From Ailanthus altissimus (taxonomy: Eukaryota > Streptophyta > Magnoliopsida > Sapindales > Simaroubaceae), in assembly GCA_946807835.1 (NCBI GenBank), contig OX327683.1, positions 8,871,001 to 8,935,000 of the forward strand: a stretch of DNA of 64,000 nucleotides, written 5' to 3'. The first letter of the stretch is position 1. Each line of letters opens with the position of its first letter. Shown here in pieces: positions 49,309 to 62,538 of this stretch. Under the pieces are notes generated by a model. It was not told the DNA's origin, did no database searches, and saw nothing but the letters and a program-made list of their open reading frames with translations. A program made the position numbers and the translations under genes.

Positions 49309-51240
49309 ACCTTATTTGATATTACATGTATAATTTATTTTTTTATGCATAGCAATAATTGTTTATTATGGCACTAATTGCATATTTAATATATTTGTTA
49401 TTTTTATTAATTATGTGATGAATGATTATGCCAACAATAATTCATGGTTAGATATTTGTTTGTATTTTTTTTTATTGTAACAAGAAAGAGTAATGAAATA
49501 ATATTACAATTTTTTCTCTTGGGTAAGTTAATTCTTGATGGTTCTTTAGATTTTATTTGTAAGTCAAATAAATGGTTTAGTTTTTTTTTTGGTAATCTAA
49601 ATAATATATAAGGTTCATTTTTTAATGTTTTTATTTTTTTATGTAACCGAAAAATGGAAGAATAAGAAAAAAAGAAGAAACATGTAACAAAAAAAAGAGA
49701 GAGGGGGGTGGGGGAAGAGAAGGGTGCGGCCTGTGAAGATGATGGACTTAGGGTTCTATCCAATAAATATCATTTAGGCTCCTTCAAGTTTGAATTAATT
49801 TCATTTTGACTAAGTTAATTTGCATATATTACAATTGGTCCTCAAAAATTTGTCAATTATGTAAATAGGATAGAATAATTTATTCTCACTCAGCCATCTC
49901 CAAGTATTGAATAATTGCAGCTTGATTAAAATTTTTTGAAATACTTGTAAATAAGTTTTAAGTTTGATCCAAATTTATTTTATACTAATATTTTAGATAT
50001 CTACAAATTTAAAATTTACCCAAACTCTTTTTAATTTTGGTCTAATTTTATAAAATTTTATTTGGGCTATTTCATTAAAATTATTGTGCCTAAAAATATT
50101 TTTTATTTAAATTTTTTAAGAAGACTAATAGAAATTTTAAGCCGAAAATATGCCAAATTTATTTTTAAAAAACAAGTGGACCAAAGAAAATTAAAAGACT
50201 TAAAATTTAAGCCCATAAAAAGAGACAAGTAAGAGGGGATAATATTTTGGAAGAGCTTAAGTTGATTTCAAGGAAGACTTTGAAGAATTTCGGCTTAATT
50301 TTAATGTTTTTCTTCTTAGGAAAAGTCATGAATTATGAGTTATTTATTTATCTAGTTAATTAATTGGATCAATAATATGTCATATAGATTAAGGGTACCT
50401 CATTCATATGTTCATCCATAAAATATCTCATTTTGTATGACATCAATGTTCTAATGAGATTAGAATAAGATTATTGTTATATTTTTTAATATTATATTAA
50501 TTTATTATTTGACGTGACCTTATTAATTATTGTATAAAAATAAAATTAGATATTAATGACTGGAACGTTATTTTATAAATTAATTAAAAATATTAAGAAT
50601 TAAAATATTAAGTGAGAGAGGGCTTTAGGCATAAAGCTCATGACTTCCATTATTGGTTCTATAATAAGGTAAATTAATGCCTTGCCTCAAACTTTGTAAG
50701 CTCCTTGCGGAGGGTATTAATCAAATTAGTTATTAGATAGGACTTCCATAAATGATAAGATCCAATATATGACTCATGAGAAATTGACTATCCTACGACT
50801 GCTTTTTTAATTGAAAAATATAAAGGATTGAAGTAATGGTTATGCACTAAACTTAGGTTGATTGATATCCTCCCTACGGAGTTCTTGTTAATTAAATCTA
50901 AGGGTTAAAGAGTCGATAGTTTATTATGATTTAATATGAGATATCTAGATATTAATAATAAATTAGTATGGTACTAATCTGATTTATGACGGATACGACC
51001 ACCATACAGAGACATATTCTGAATAAAAATTAGATTACCGATGCATAATATAGTTAAAGAGTTCTATATAAATGCATTTAATGTATTCATGCAAAAGTTA
51101 CACATGCGTTCAGATAGTGTATGCTTATGTATGAATTTATTTTTCAGAATCATGTCTTTATTTCTCACTAGAATCCATCCTTAACTAATACAAATTAATC
51201 ATAAATAATTATGTGGATTAAGAAAGGAACTTAGATATTG
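49309..51240 (+). other. F2(+) leader and eroded gag start
   Basis: Mirror image of 42911-46318 without its insertions. No Gag core can be read. The antisense open frame at 49407-49763 (118 codons) owes its length to poly-T and poly-A runs and has no recognisable domain. Confidence 0.65.
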
Positions 51241-51245
51241 AACTC

Positions 51246-52130
51246 ATGGCTAAAAGGCATAAATATGCCTTGACTAATAAATGTTTATTAATACCTAATA
51301 AAAATGCACCCCAAGATGAAATAGATGCTTACAGTAGTCACTTGACTAACGGCCCATCTTCATCTTTTGGTTCAATCTTAAAAGAAAGAGTAGTAAGAAG
51401 AATAAGAACAAGCCAAAGAAAGCATCTAATTTAGGGTTTGTGCAAATCCATAAAAAGATAATAAGGTCCAAAAGAAATTGTTTTAAATGTGGCACTAAAG
51501 GACATTGGAAGTGAAATTATTCTTTAATTAGGTTTTTAATAGCTAAAAGAACAACTTCACCTTCTAGTAATATTCATTTCATTGAGACATATTCAGTGGT
51601 TGACTCTATAGATTCCTAGATAATAAATTTTGGAGCCACTAATCGTATTTGCAATTTGTTGTAAGGGTTCCAAGAAACTAAATCTCTCAATGAATGAGAG
51701 ATTAATCTTAGACTAAGAAGGGACGTAACTATTGCAGTCAAGGTAGTGTGAGTTGTTCAACTTTATTTTGATGATTTTAAGACTTAGTATTAGATGATTG
51801 TTTGTTAGTACCGGAACTCAAACACAATTTGATTTCAGTTAGTTATTTGAATAAATTTGGTTATTTTGTTATTTTTGACTCAACTGTGATGATCAAAAGA
51901 AATAAGTCATTTATATATTCTGGTATATTAGTTAACAATCTATACTGCATATATCCTAAAATCAACTCACTGCATGACACAGAATTGAATAATGAATTTA
52001 ATCACCATAAGAGGATTAAAGTGACTCTCATTAATCAAACGTATTTATGGCATTTACATCTTGGTTATATTAGTCTAGATATGATCCAAAGGTTGGTCAA
52101 AGATGGACCTTTTAGTTAATTAGATATTGA
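51246..52130 (+). pseudogene. F2(+) gag end, protease and pre-integrase domain
   Basis: Zinc knuckle near 51480-51520 reads CFKCGTKGHWK-stop-N, where TGA (51512-51514) replaces the usual Arg codon. Protease near 51611-51650 reads stop-IINFGATNRICN: TAG for Trp (51617-51619) and AAT for the catalytic Asp (51626-51628). 51802-52119 is open: ELKHNLISVSYLNKFGY and later YLWHLHLGYISLDMIQRL, the GAG-pre-integrase domain with a His of the HHCC finger. Confidence 0.85.
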
Positions 52131-53160
<1,030 letters not shown>

Positions 53161-54430
53161 TAGGTACATATTAATTGAAGAGTCTTTATAGGCAGTTTCT
53201 AATAAACATGAACTAGATCCCACTTGCTATGATAAATCAATGGTTTATAAAGCTAATTAAGCGACAACTATCGATATTTTGTCGTAGTAGGAAGATTATT
53301 TGTCATCTAACAAAGTGCATGTTAATTGGAGAGTCTTCATAGACAGTTTCTAATAAATATGAATTAAAACTCACTAGCTATGATGAAGTAATGGTCGATA
53401 AAGATGTAAACCATTGGCATAAAGCTGTAAAATAGATGAATTCTGTGTACTCTAATAAAGTCTAAAAATATGTAGAGAAACCTGAAGGGGTAAAACTCAT
53501 AAGATATAAATGGGTCTACAAGAGAAAGAGAAGGATAGATAGGAAAATGAAAACCTTTAAAGGTAAGCTTATTGCTAAAGGGTACACTAAAAAAGAAGGT
53601 ATTGATTATGAAGAAACCTTTTCACCTATAGCTTTACTTAAGTCTATTAAAATTCTCTTATCCATTATAGCAAATCTTGATTATGAGATTTGGCAAATGG
53701 ATGTCCAGACTGCCTTTCTTAATGGCAATCTTGAAGAAAGTATCTATATGATACAACCATATAATTTTATAGCTACAAGCCAAGAGCATATAGTTTGTAA
53801 ACTGTAAAAATTTATCTAGATCTTAGAATATCAAATTTGATCAAGCAATCAAATTATTTAGTTTTGATCACAATCTTGATTAACCTTGTATTTAGAAGAA
53901 GATAGATATATAATTGGTGATTTTTTTTTTCTAGTCTTGTATTTAGGTGATATATTACTCATTGAGAATGATGTAGAAGCGTTATCATAAGATAAAATAT
54001 GGTTATTTAACTATTTTGATATGAATGATCTAAAAGAGGCCAGTATCATCATTGGAATCAAAGTATTAAGGGATCTCAGGTTAAAGATGTTAGGATTATC
54101 CTAAACTGAGTATATTAACAAAATTCCGATAAAGTTTTCTATGTATAATTCCAAAAGGGATTGTTTTCCTTTAGATATGAAATTGAGCTATCCAAGTATC
54201 AGTTTTCTAAGACAACTAAAGAGATAGATTGCATGAGAAGTATTCATTATCCAAGTATCAGTAGAAAGTCTCATGTATACAATAGTATGTACTATACCAG
54301 ATATTTGTTATATAGTTTAAATGATTAGTAGATATCAAACTAATCTAGGACCAGAACACTGGATTGTAGTAAAATATATATTTAAGTACCTTCGAAAAAC
54401 AAAAGATTAAATGATTGTAAATTTCAGTAA
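53161..54430 (+). pseudogene. F2(+) reverse transcriptase and RNase H start
   Basis: 53547-53807 reads KLIAKGYTKKEGIDYEETF, IWQMDVQTAFLNGNLEESIYM and EHIVCKL. The polymerase motif near 53938-53965 is YLGDILLIEND: the first Asp of YVDD is Gly. LKYLRKTKD-like text near 54395 is the last recognisable part. Most of RNase H and the polypurine tract are missing. Confidence 0.85.
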
Positions 54431-54574
54431 GAAAAACTAGTGTATATGTTACATTGAATAGGACTAATGTGAATTTCAATCTGGTTAAATAAATGTCATA
54501 AATCTTAATTTACAAAAGCTTTGATAAGCTTGATTGATTTTAATCCTAAACAAATAATAAACCTATATTCATAC
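54430..54574 (+). repeat. 3' LTR of F2(+), first segment
   Basis: Begins inside LTR text equivalent to about 48208, so some 305 bases of LTR start plus the polypurine tract are deleted. It ends at the CATAC duplication (54570-54574) of the inserted solo LTR. Confidence 0.8.
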
Positions 54575-57290
54575 TGTCACGCCCCAGACCCAAAAGATCC
54601 AACACATGACATCACTTACATTCATTCAATAATACTTAAACATTCATTTTAATTTGTTTCTGAATTATAGCAATTGAATTATGACTGGGACAATTAGTAA
54701 ACCGGAGATACGCAGAGTTTTCTCAGAGATTAACACTCTACTACGTCACCAGTAGCAACTTTGTTACCGGAAGCCCAGAATATATTCATTGCAAATTCTT
54801 ACTTAAAATCAATCCGTTACTACACTTGGTGAAACTTAAACTAAATCCAACCACACACAATAAAATAATACATAAGTATTTATTCAATAGGGACAAATCA
54901 AATATCTTATCCCACGTGTCCCCAAATGAAACACTTAGCAACCTAACAACTTAGGGAACCCAAGGAACAGCAGAAGCCTTGCCAAATCCGCTAAGCACAC
55001 ATGTACCTTATTTACCTGAAATCACCATAAACTATAATGAGTATAAAACTCAGTAAGCATACTAGTTTTTCATATATCAAATACAAATACATATATGTAC
55101 ACAATGCATATGTATGATATGCTGTGATCAATCAAAATCATAATCTTATCAAATCACATATCATGTAAGTGCTTACACATTCTTTCAAAACACATAATAG
55201 GAATACCATCACTCAACTACTACTTAGTAGGACTTACATATCACATATCACATAATGAGCCAAATGTCACTCGTGGGTGACATACCGTATGAGAGGAATA
55301 GTACAAGTAAGGTCTTTAAATCACACATATATAACGCTTATGCCCGAAGGTAAAAGCCAAACCCTCACCCTGATCATCGGTGAGTCCTCTCACATGTACC
55401 AATACGCCACCACACGAATGTGTTGACTCACACTTCCTTTAGGTACCAATAGGATCCTCCCTACATACGGAACACATAACATATACCAATCCCGAAGGAA
55501 AGGCCACACATAAAGGCTCCACAAATCACATAAAATGCCTACTAAGTTAACAGTGAGTTCAAGTACCCTCAAATCACAAAATATTTCTCATGGACATATT
55601 ACACTTCAAAAGCTTTCTTTATTAAACACATCTTATTTTGAAAGCTCACTTACAAAAACACATGTATGTCCATGCTCAATGTCAATGCTCACATTCAGAA
55701 ACATATATTCACATTTCATATCAAAATATACTTTGACATAACATAAACATATTCTTAACCCCATTTGCAAAATCATACAAAACAATTACTATGTTTATTG
55801 TGATTTCAGTAAAAAGTCTAGTATACTTACCTCTTAGCACTTACAGCTACAAGGCTTAAATCTCCTTAACCTATCAATGGAGATCAATCCTTTCATAAGC
55901 CTCACAATTCACACAAATACTTAAATAGCTTACAAAATTATACACAATGCATTTAACACATCAAATTGGTCTAAATACTTGATTTCTCAAAACTTGTCAT
56001 TCTGACCACTTACACTTAACAAAATTTTCTAATACATCAAATGATGTCCAATTACTCCAAAATCAGAATATACCATCCTTGACTCATATATCCTTCTTAT
56101 ATATAAATATTATATCAAAATTCCTACACAATCCATTCCATGCACACCATTGAATCCAAACTACTAACCTGACAGGATCAAGATACTTACTGAACAGTAT
56201 TTAATCTCCCAATTTTATAAAATCATATACTAACTCAAAAATTATAAAACTATCACATAATTACTCTTGACACATATCTCAGTTCATGATAAATATTTGG
56301 CTTCCAAATAACTGTCAAAAGTATTTTAAAACTATTTTATTTCATAGCTTTAAAAATCTGTTAATCAAATACTACAATGAGCTGATACACTTTAGAAATT
56401 CATAACACTTCAACCACATTGATCCAAATTCTCAATTCCGAGTATATCATATTAGACATATAAAATTATCATATTCCACAAATTCGTAATTTTTAAAGAT
56501 CATTCAACAGGTCAAAAATTATTTTCCACTGTATCATACTGTTTACACAGGAAATTTCCAGAATTTCAGGGTTATTTTGGTAAATTCACTATAAATTCAA
56601 TTTCCAGAATTTTCAATCGATTCAAAGTCTCAGATGATCCTTAACATGTCTAATTTCATATACTCAAAATTAAAAACCATAATCGAATCACAACAATTTA
56701 TAAAATTCCTAGATCAAGAGGTTATCCAGCAGAAATTCCATAATTCATCATGATTTATCAAACTATCTTATAGATCATCATCAATTCTCATATGATCTTA
56801 CGAAATACACAACAAATCCTCAATTATACATATTTTTAGAAATTAAAACTTAAAGGAATTAACTTAATTAATACCAATAAATTGAGAAATACGTATAATA
56901 TACCTCTTGAAATTCAAAATTTCAATTTCTTCTTCTTTTTCTTCTTCTTCTCCTCTTTCTCTCTCCTCTATTTCTCTCTTCTCTCTCTTAAAATGGGTAG
57001 CTCGACCAAAATGAGAGAATTAGGGTTTTTAAAAGTGTATTTTTATACTAAGTGGTTAATTTTTGGTATTTACGAATTTACCCCCAAAACTTTCAAAGTA
57101 TTACAATTTGGTCCCTAAAATAAATCTAAAGTCTTGCAATTAAACCCAATGTTAATAGTATGACCTTAACCTATACAAACACTACTAATAACAATATATC
57201 AATCAAGTATCACCAACATACAAATAAAATACGTATATTTATACATATATAAATACTTATTCTTACCAGTCGTGGATACTGGTTACTACA
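54575..57290 (-). repeat. Solo LTR of the Tekay/Del-like family in the F2(+) 3' LTR
   Basis: On the + strand TGTCACGCCCCAGACC...GGTTACTACA, flanked by perfect CATAC at 54570-54574 and 57291-57295. It is inverted relative to 21452-24278 and matches along its length. The promoter-like TATAAAAATACAC is on the - strand near 57040. Internal frames such as 55390-55572, 55535-55741 and 56882-57118 are not genes. Confidence 0.88.
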
Positions 57291-58257
57291 CATACTTTAT
57301 ATCTTTTGAGTTATCACAGAGTGAGATCCATATAAACGATCAAAACCTCGATATCTTGAAGATATAATTTTATAGGTCGTAGGCACATATATTTGCAAGA
57401 TGGTATTTAATAAATATGTTCACCTACTTGATCATTTGAATCATTGGCCGCAGTTTATTCAATAAGTTATTTATTGAATAATAATATTTATTTGTAAATT
57501 TATTTATAAATATAGATATATTAAAAATGATTATTAGAGCATTTAGTGACTTATGGGCAAATAAGTAATTAAAGAGGCAAGTCATTTTTTCTATGGCATA
57601 ACTTTAATTATGGATATCAATTAGAGGGTTAATTAAGTGGTTATTATTAGTTTAAAGACTAAGTCTAATTTAATTAAAATGAGTTTTAATTAAATGAGAT
57701 TTTACTTAATAACATGGTTGCTAGAGTATAGCCATTGACTTTTAATGGAATAGTTTAGGGTTAACTTAGAAAAACTAGTATATCATGAGATGATTAGGAC
57801 TTGATTTTTTTACATTGGAGTTAGGAAGCCTATAGGTGTTGCTACTAGCTCAAATCATAATCAAACTCTAATCTCCTAATTCTAATTTAATTCTAATTAC
57901 TTAATAGAGATTCCTATATATATAGGAGGTATGAGGTAGTGTAGTGAAATACAATAGTTACAACAACTATAATTAGAAAAATTTCTTTTACGTAATTTTG
58001 AAAAAAGAATTTGGTTATTACAATTTTTTTAGATTTGGGTAATAGTGATTTTAGAGATTAAAGAGAGATCTACATATTCACATGTGTTGAGTTTGAAAGT
58101 TAAAGATAATAAAAAAAATTTTTGCTAATTAATTCAAAATTTACTATAATAAAAAATTAAAATAATTTTTTTATCTTTATACATATAATTATGAATAAGA
58201 TGATATAATTTTTATTGTATTTATTTTAATAAATAATTTTTTAATTTACGATCAACA
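57291..58257 (+). repeat. 3' LTR of F2(+), second segment
   Basis: Resumes after the inserted solo LTR with TATCTTTTGAGTTATCAC and ends TTTACGATCAACA, as in the 5' LTR. Confidence 0.85.
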
Positions 58258-58439
58258 ATAAAAAGTTGTCCAACTTGGCTTGGAAGATGTGACACTAGAC
58301 CAAAAACATCTTTTGCAATTAACAAGTTGAGTTAATTTATCTCTATGCCTGCAAATCAACATTGATAATACCGTAAAAGAACACTTAGATAGTTAAAAGG
58401 ACAAAGCAAAATGGTATGATTTTTTAAACCTAGAAGCTC

Positions 58440-58850
58440 ACTCACCTGGTTGCATTAACGAATGTAGATGGGATTTGTGATGTTGATGACGAAAGGTCAT
58501 TTGGTATGTGTATTTTATTAAAATTCTTAAAAAGTCATGGAGCTTTAAGAAGTAGAAAGTGGTGGCTAGGTCTATACTGAATCGTAATACATGGCTCTAG
58601 CACAAGTAGCAGTAAAATAATTTGGCTTTAATTCTTATTTTTCAAAATTGCATTTATAGAAATATTACTTCTATTGTGTGGTATGATATTTAAAAAACAA
58701 CTTTATTTGCTACAAATCCCATCTTTTGCCGCAGGACTATATACATTAAGGTGAAGTTACATTTTATTCCAGATAAAGTTTTGAATCAAGAGTTAGATGT
58801 GAGATACTTTCTAATAGAGGATTGGGTAGATTCATTTTAGACATTAATTT
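58440..58850 (+). pseudogene. RNase H remnant of a third copia lineage (F3)
   Basis: In shifting frames one reads ALTNVDGICDVDDERSFGMCI, then KVVARS, WLYHK-like eroded text, VWYDI, ATNPIF and VLNQELDVRYF. These are the RNase H landmarks of copia elements (TDADWAGD, SSKKQKVVARS, WCDN, NP.FHARTKHIEID, V..ELDVRY). The lineage differs from F1 and F2. Stops and indels are many. It borders the end of F2(+), which may have inserted in or near it. 58263-58440 is probably further upstream sequence of the same remnant. Confidence 0.7.
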
Positions 58851-60780
58851 TTTTTTTAATAATAAAGACTAGGACAGTTATTTTAAGAAAGTATAAGGAT
58901 TAGCTAAGTAATTCAATAAAATTTTAAAAGATTAAATTGACATAAAATTGCCTATGTATAATTTATCATTTTTTAAAGCAAACATTGACGTGTTTAGTAT
59001 AGATTTTTAAGAACAACATTCTTTTAATATATATATATATATATGAATTGCTGATTTCTTTCTTGGTTAATGACTTTATAATTTGTACAATATGTACTTC
59101 TCTTCTTTTATATTTGTGCCATAGTAGAATTTTTGACAGGTATCTGATTGATTAATTATCTTTTTTTTAGAGAAATTATTAGTTAAATATATATACATAT
59201 ATTTTAAAAATATTTATTTAGTCCCTCTTATTTAAAATATAGTAAATAAATTAATATATCTAATCATTATAAATAATTTTATATTTAATTAAATTATCTT
59301 ACTAACCTTAAAAAAATACACTTCGAACATTATTTCTTCACTAAGAGACTAATCAAGGTATTTAAGAAATATATAAGAATTAATTGAGTAATTTAACAAA
59401 ATTTTAAGTACTAAACTAACCATTTTCTTATTTTTTATTGTTATTAATTTTATATATAAAAAATATAAAATTTTCTCTAGAAAAATATCTATTATTATTA
59501 GAGTAATGTTACAAATTTTAAATAATATGTTAAATTTTTTATTTTAAATTGAGGAGTTAAATAATTTTTACCATTTAATAAATATTTAAAATATTATTTG
59601 AATGAAAAATATTAATATATTATTTAAAAAGTATGATATTTTTTATGCTTATTACTAAGTGTTTGCTCACTTTTTTCGTTGTTAACTCTATATATATTAT
59701 AACGCTATATATATATTATAACTCTATATATAATGCAGCAATATTTATGGTGAATGATTGCTGCATGTACGACAAAAGCCACGGACAAAGTTCAGAGGTT
59801 CTAACAATGAATTTGTTAATGCTACAAGAGAATTCTTCCTTCTGTTTAATCTATTACAAGGCTCGATCGCTCATATATTATTATTATATATATATAAATT
59901 AATTAATGGATTACATAATTTATTATATGATAAGAGTGAATAATTTTGAATTCGAGAAATTTTAAATTATTTTTGAATCTGTTCAAAATGCCAAAAAGTT
60001 AGAACACTTTTTAGGTCGGGTTGAAATATTTTTAATTTTTCTTTTACATTAAAATGATGTAATTTTACTTCAGGTCGGTTGAAATTTTTTGAATTAAATT
60101 CAATTTGAATTTTAGCTGTTAAATATTATTATTTTAAATTTAATTGTATTAATGTTATTATTCTAAATTCAATTTAAATTTAAATTATATGAAATATTAT
60201 AATTTAATTAATTTTAAAATTGATTCATTTTAAATTCAATGATGTTAAATATTATAATTTTAAATCTAATTACGTTATATTTTAAAATACGTTAAATATT
60301 ATAATTTAAAATATTATAACTTTTTTTTTTGCACAAAAAAAATTGTTATTTAACTTAATTCAATTCCTCCACTCTAATTTCATTTGTTAAGAAGTATGTG
60401 GAAAATATGGTAACACTTAGAGATTTAATTTGTTTTGTTAATCACTTTCATTTGCTTGATATATATTATAGGGGAATGTTCAGAAATAGTCATTTTTAAA
60501 ATATTATAAATTTTTATAGTCAAAATTTATTTGGCAAATCTTTATTAGTTAAGAAGACAATGAATAGACCAAATTGCCTTTATAAATAATACAATTAAAA
60601 ATTTATTTGTAGTTTGAGTCACAAAAATTAATAAATAAATGTTGTTATTATCTAAATAGATTTGAAACAAAATACTTTATAAATTAAGAAAAAATAATTT
60701 GGTGCATCAATATACTAAAAAAAAAAAAAGTATGAAAATGATGAAAATAATGAAATCAAAGACAAAAATAGTAGACAAAG
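58851..60780. other. AT-rich spacer
   Basis: Contains (TA)n near 59028-59046 and 59690-59730, the first copy of a 180-bp direct repeat (59751-59932), and long A/T stretches. Open frames at 59633-59943 overlap the repeat and have no recognisable family. Confidence 0.5.
59751..59932 (+). repeat. 180-bp direct repeat, copy 1
   Basis: Matches 62054-62230 with about one difference in ten. One frame reads KFRGSNNEFVNATREFF here and KFRGFNKEFVNATREFF in copy 2. No family recognised. Confidence 0.8.
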
Positions 60781-60784
60781 AAAG

Positions 60785-61115
60785 AATTCCTTGCACAGGG
60801 CACGGTGAGAGGACTCGTACTATGCGTGCGCAAGGCATGGCCTAAGTTGGGGTCTTGCTTCACTCCCTGCGTGCGAAGTGTGGCGCAAGACCCCAACTTG
60901 CACAACGCCTTGCACACAAGACATGGGGAAGAGCCTCCCGCCACGTCTCGTGTGTGGGGCCGTGGGGTGAGTTGGGGCCTCGTGCCATGCCCCACGCATG
61001 AGGTGTGGCATGAGGGCCCAACTCATGCAATGCCTTGCACGTGAGGTATGACAGAAATTGGCCATGAGTTGGTTGCAAGTTGGGCGCGAGGCCCTGCGAC
61101 CTCAGCCTTCTTCTC
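60785..61115. repeat. GC-rich island of two 125-bp hairpin units
   Basis: GTTGGGG at 60846 recurs at 60971, and AAGTGTGGC at 60876 as AGGTGTGGC at 61001: a period of 125 bp. Each unit has its own inverted arms: 60844-60858 with 60885-60899 (15 bp perfect, 26-nt loop), and 60969-60987 with 61006-61024 (17 of 19). A partial third unit seems to follow to 61110. Overlapping frames on both strands result from the GC content. Confidence 0.85.
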
Positions 61116-61890
61116 TGACGTTTTTGTCAAATTTTACTTTTTTTTTCCATAGTTTTATAGTTATTTTTAGTCATATTTATCAATTGTTTACCTATTCTAC
61201 TCCAAATTACTCATTTTAACTAATTTTAAAATATGTTTTGAATTAAAATTTTAAATAATTTGTGGGAGAGAGATGAAAAAAAAAAATTAAGAATAAAATA
61301 GTATGAAAATAAGGTATATGGTTAATAAAGTTTATAAATTTATTTTGTGACTAAATTAAATTTTTATTTTAAAAAAGTGACTATTTTTAAACAATTTCAT
61401 ATATCATATGGTTGATGCATAAAACCTTTAACAAACATAGCATTCCACAAAGACAAATTACTAACTCACTATATCCTTGATTCTAATTAATTGCTTAAAA
61501 TAGTTAAGTTATTATATATAGATTTTTATTGATAGAAAAATATTTTCAAGAAATGAAAGCAGTTGTTTGTTGATGAGTATGAGTTTATTCTCCATTCTAA
61601 TGTACTTGTTTAATTAATAGGAAATAAAGTTATATAATATTAAGTGATAATACTTGTTAAATTAATATGAAATATTAACTTAGGTATTGGGGTCAGCCCT
61701 GTGTGCTCGCAATTGGGTGATAGGAAAAAGAGACTTTCCTGACTTCCATTTCGTTCAGTTGTATGGTAATGGTATCATTTTTGTTGAACAAAATTTCCAC
61801 AATCAATCATAAGTAAAAAGGAATTGATGATAAGCAATGCATAAAATTCACAGGAGGTGGGATGGGACCATTAATTGGAAGGATGAGTGG

Positions 61891-62053
61891 TTAGGTTTGA
61901 GCAATTTAACTCGGGTTCAGAAATTTTCTAAACTCGATCCGACTCGTTCGAGATAGAAATTTCTGTCTTGAACTAGTCTCAAATAAATATCTATTCCCGT
62001 CCCAAAATTTTAGGACGGGTCGGGACGGGAATAAAAATTTCAACTACCCCTAA
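61891..62053. repeat. Possible small non-autonomous DNA element
   Basis: Ends TTAGGTTTGAGCA and (reverse) TTAGGGGTAGTTG are loosely inverted. The interior has the palindromic TTCCCGTCCC...GGGACGGGAA around 61993-62028, typical of small hAT-like elements in my recollection. I found no clear 8-bp target duplication. Confidence 0.3.
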
Positions 62054-62230
62054 TGAACGATTGTTACATGTATGACAAATGCCACAGATAAAGTTCAGAG
62101 GTTTTAACAAGGAATTTGTTAATGCTACAAGAGAATTTTTCATTCTGTTTAATCAATTGCAAGGTTCGTTTGCTTATATATTATTATATATATAAATAAT
62201 TTAGTGGACTACGTAATTTATTATATGATG
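62054..62230 (+). repeat. 180-bp direct repeat, copy 2
   Basis: Partner of 59751-59932. It starts directly after the possible small element ending at 62053. Confidence 0.8.
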
Positions 62231-62370
62231 AATAATACTGTTATATAGTATTATCTAGTTAATTTATAATTTTTATACAATTTATGATATATTACAGAAT
62301 TTTACCACATATTCAAGTGTTTACCATACAATGAGTTATATAACCCACTAAATTATTTTCTCTCTCTCCT

Positions 62371-62371
<1 letters not shown>

Positions 62372-62402
<31 letters not shown>
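62372..62402 (+). repeat. (TA)n(TG)n microsatellite
   Basis: About ten TA units followed by five or six TG units. Confidence 0.9.
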
Positions 62403-62403
<1 letters not shown>

Positions 62404-62538
62404 TAGGTATTAAACTATGCTCTCCAATCAATACTACTTTAGATATCAATTCAACCATAATTTTAATACCAATTTGTTGAGAGAAATCAACTTTGGCACT
62501 AATCTGTCAAAGTGATTAGCTTTTAGCATTAATCTCAT

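Noticed and set aside
49407..49763. 118-codon open frame antisense to the F2(+) leader
   Set aside because: Its length comes from poly-A/T runs and the F2(-) counterpart is not open.
60756..61078. Four overlapping open frames on both strands with repeated peptides
   Set aside because: They arise from the GC-rich 125-bp repeat units. Frames on opposite strands cannot all be coding and none resembles a family I know.
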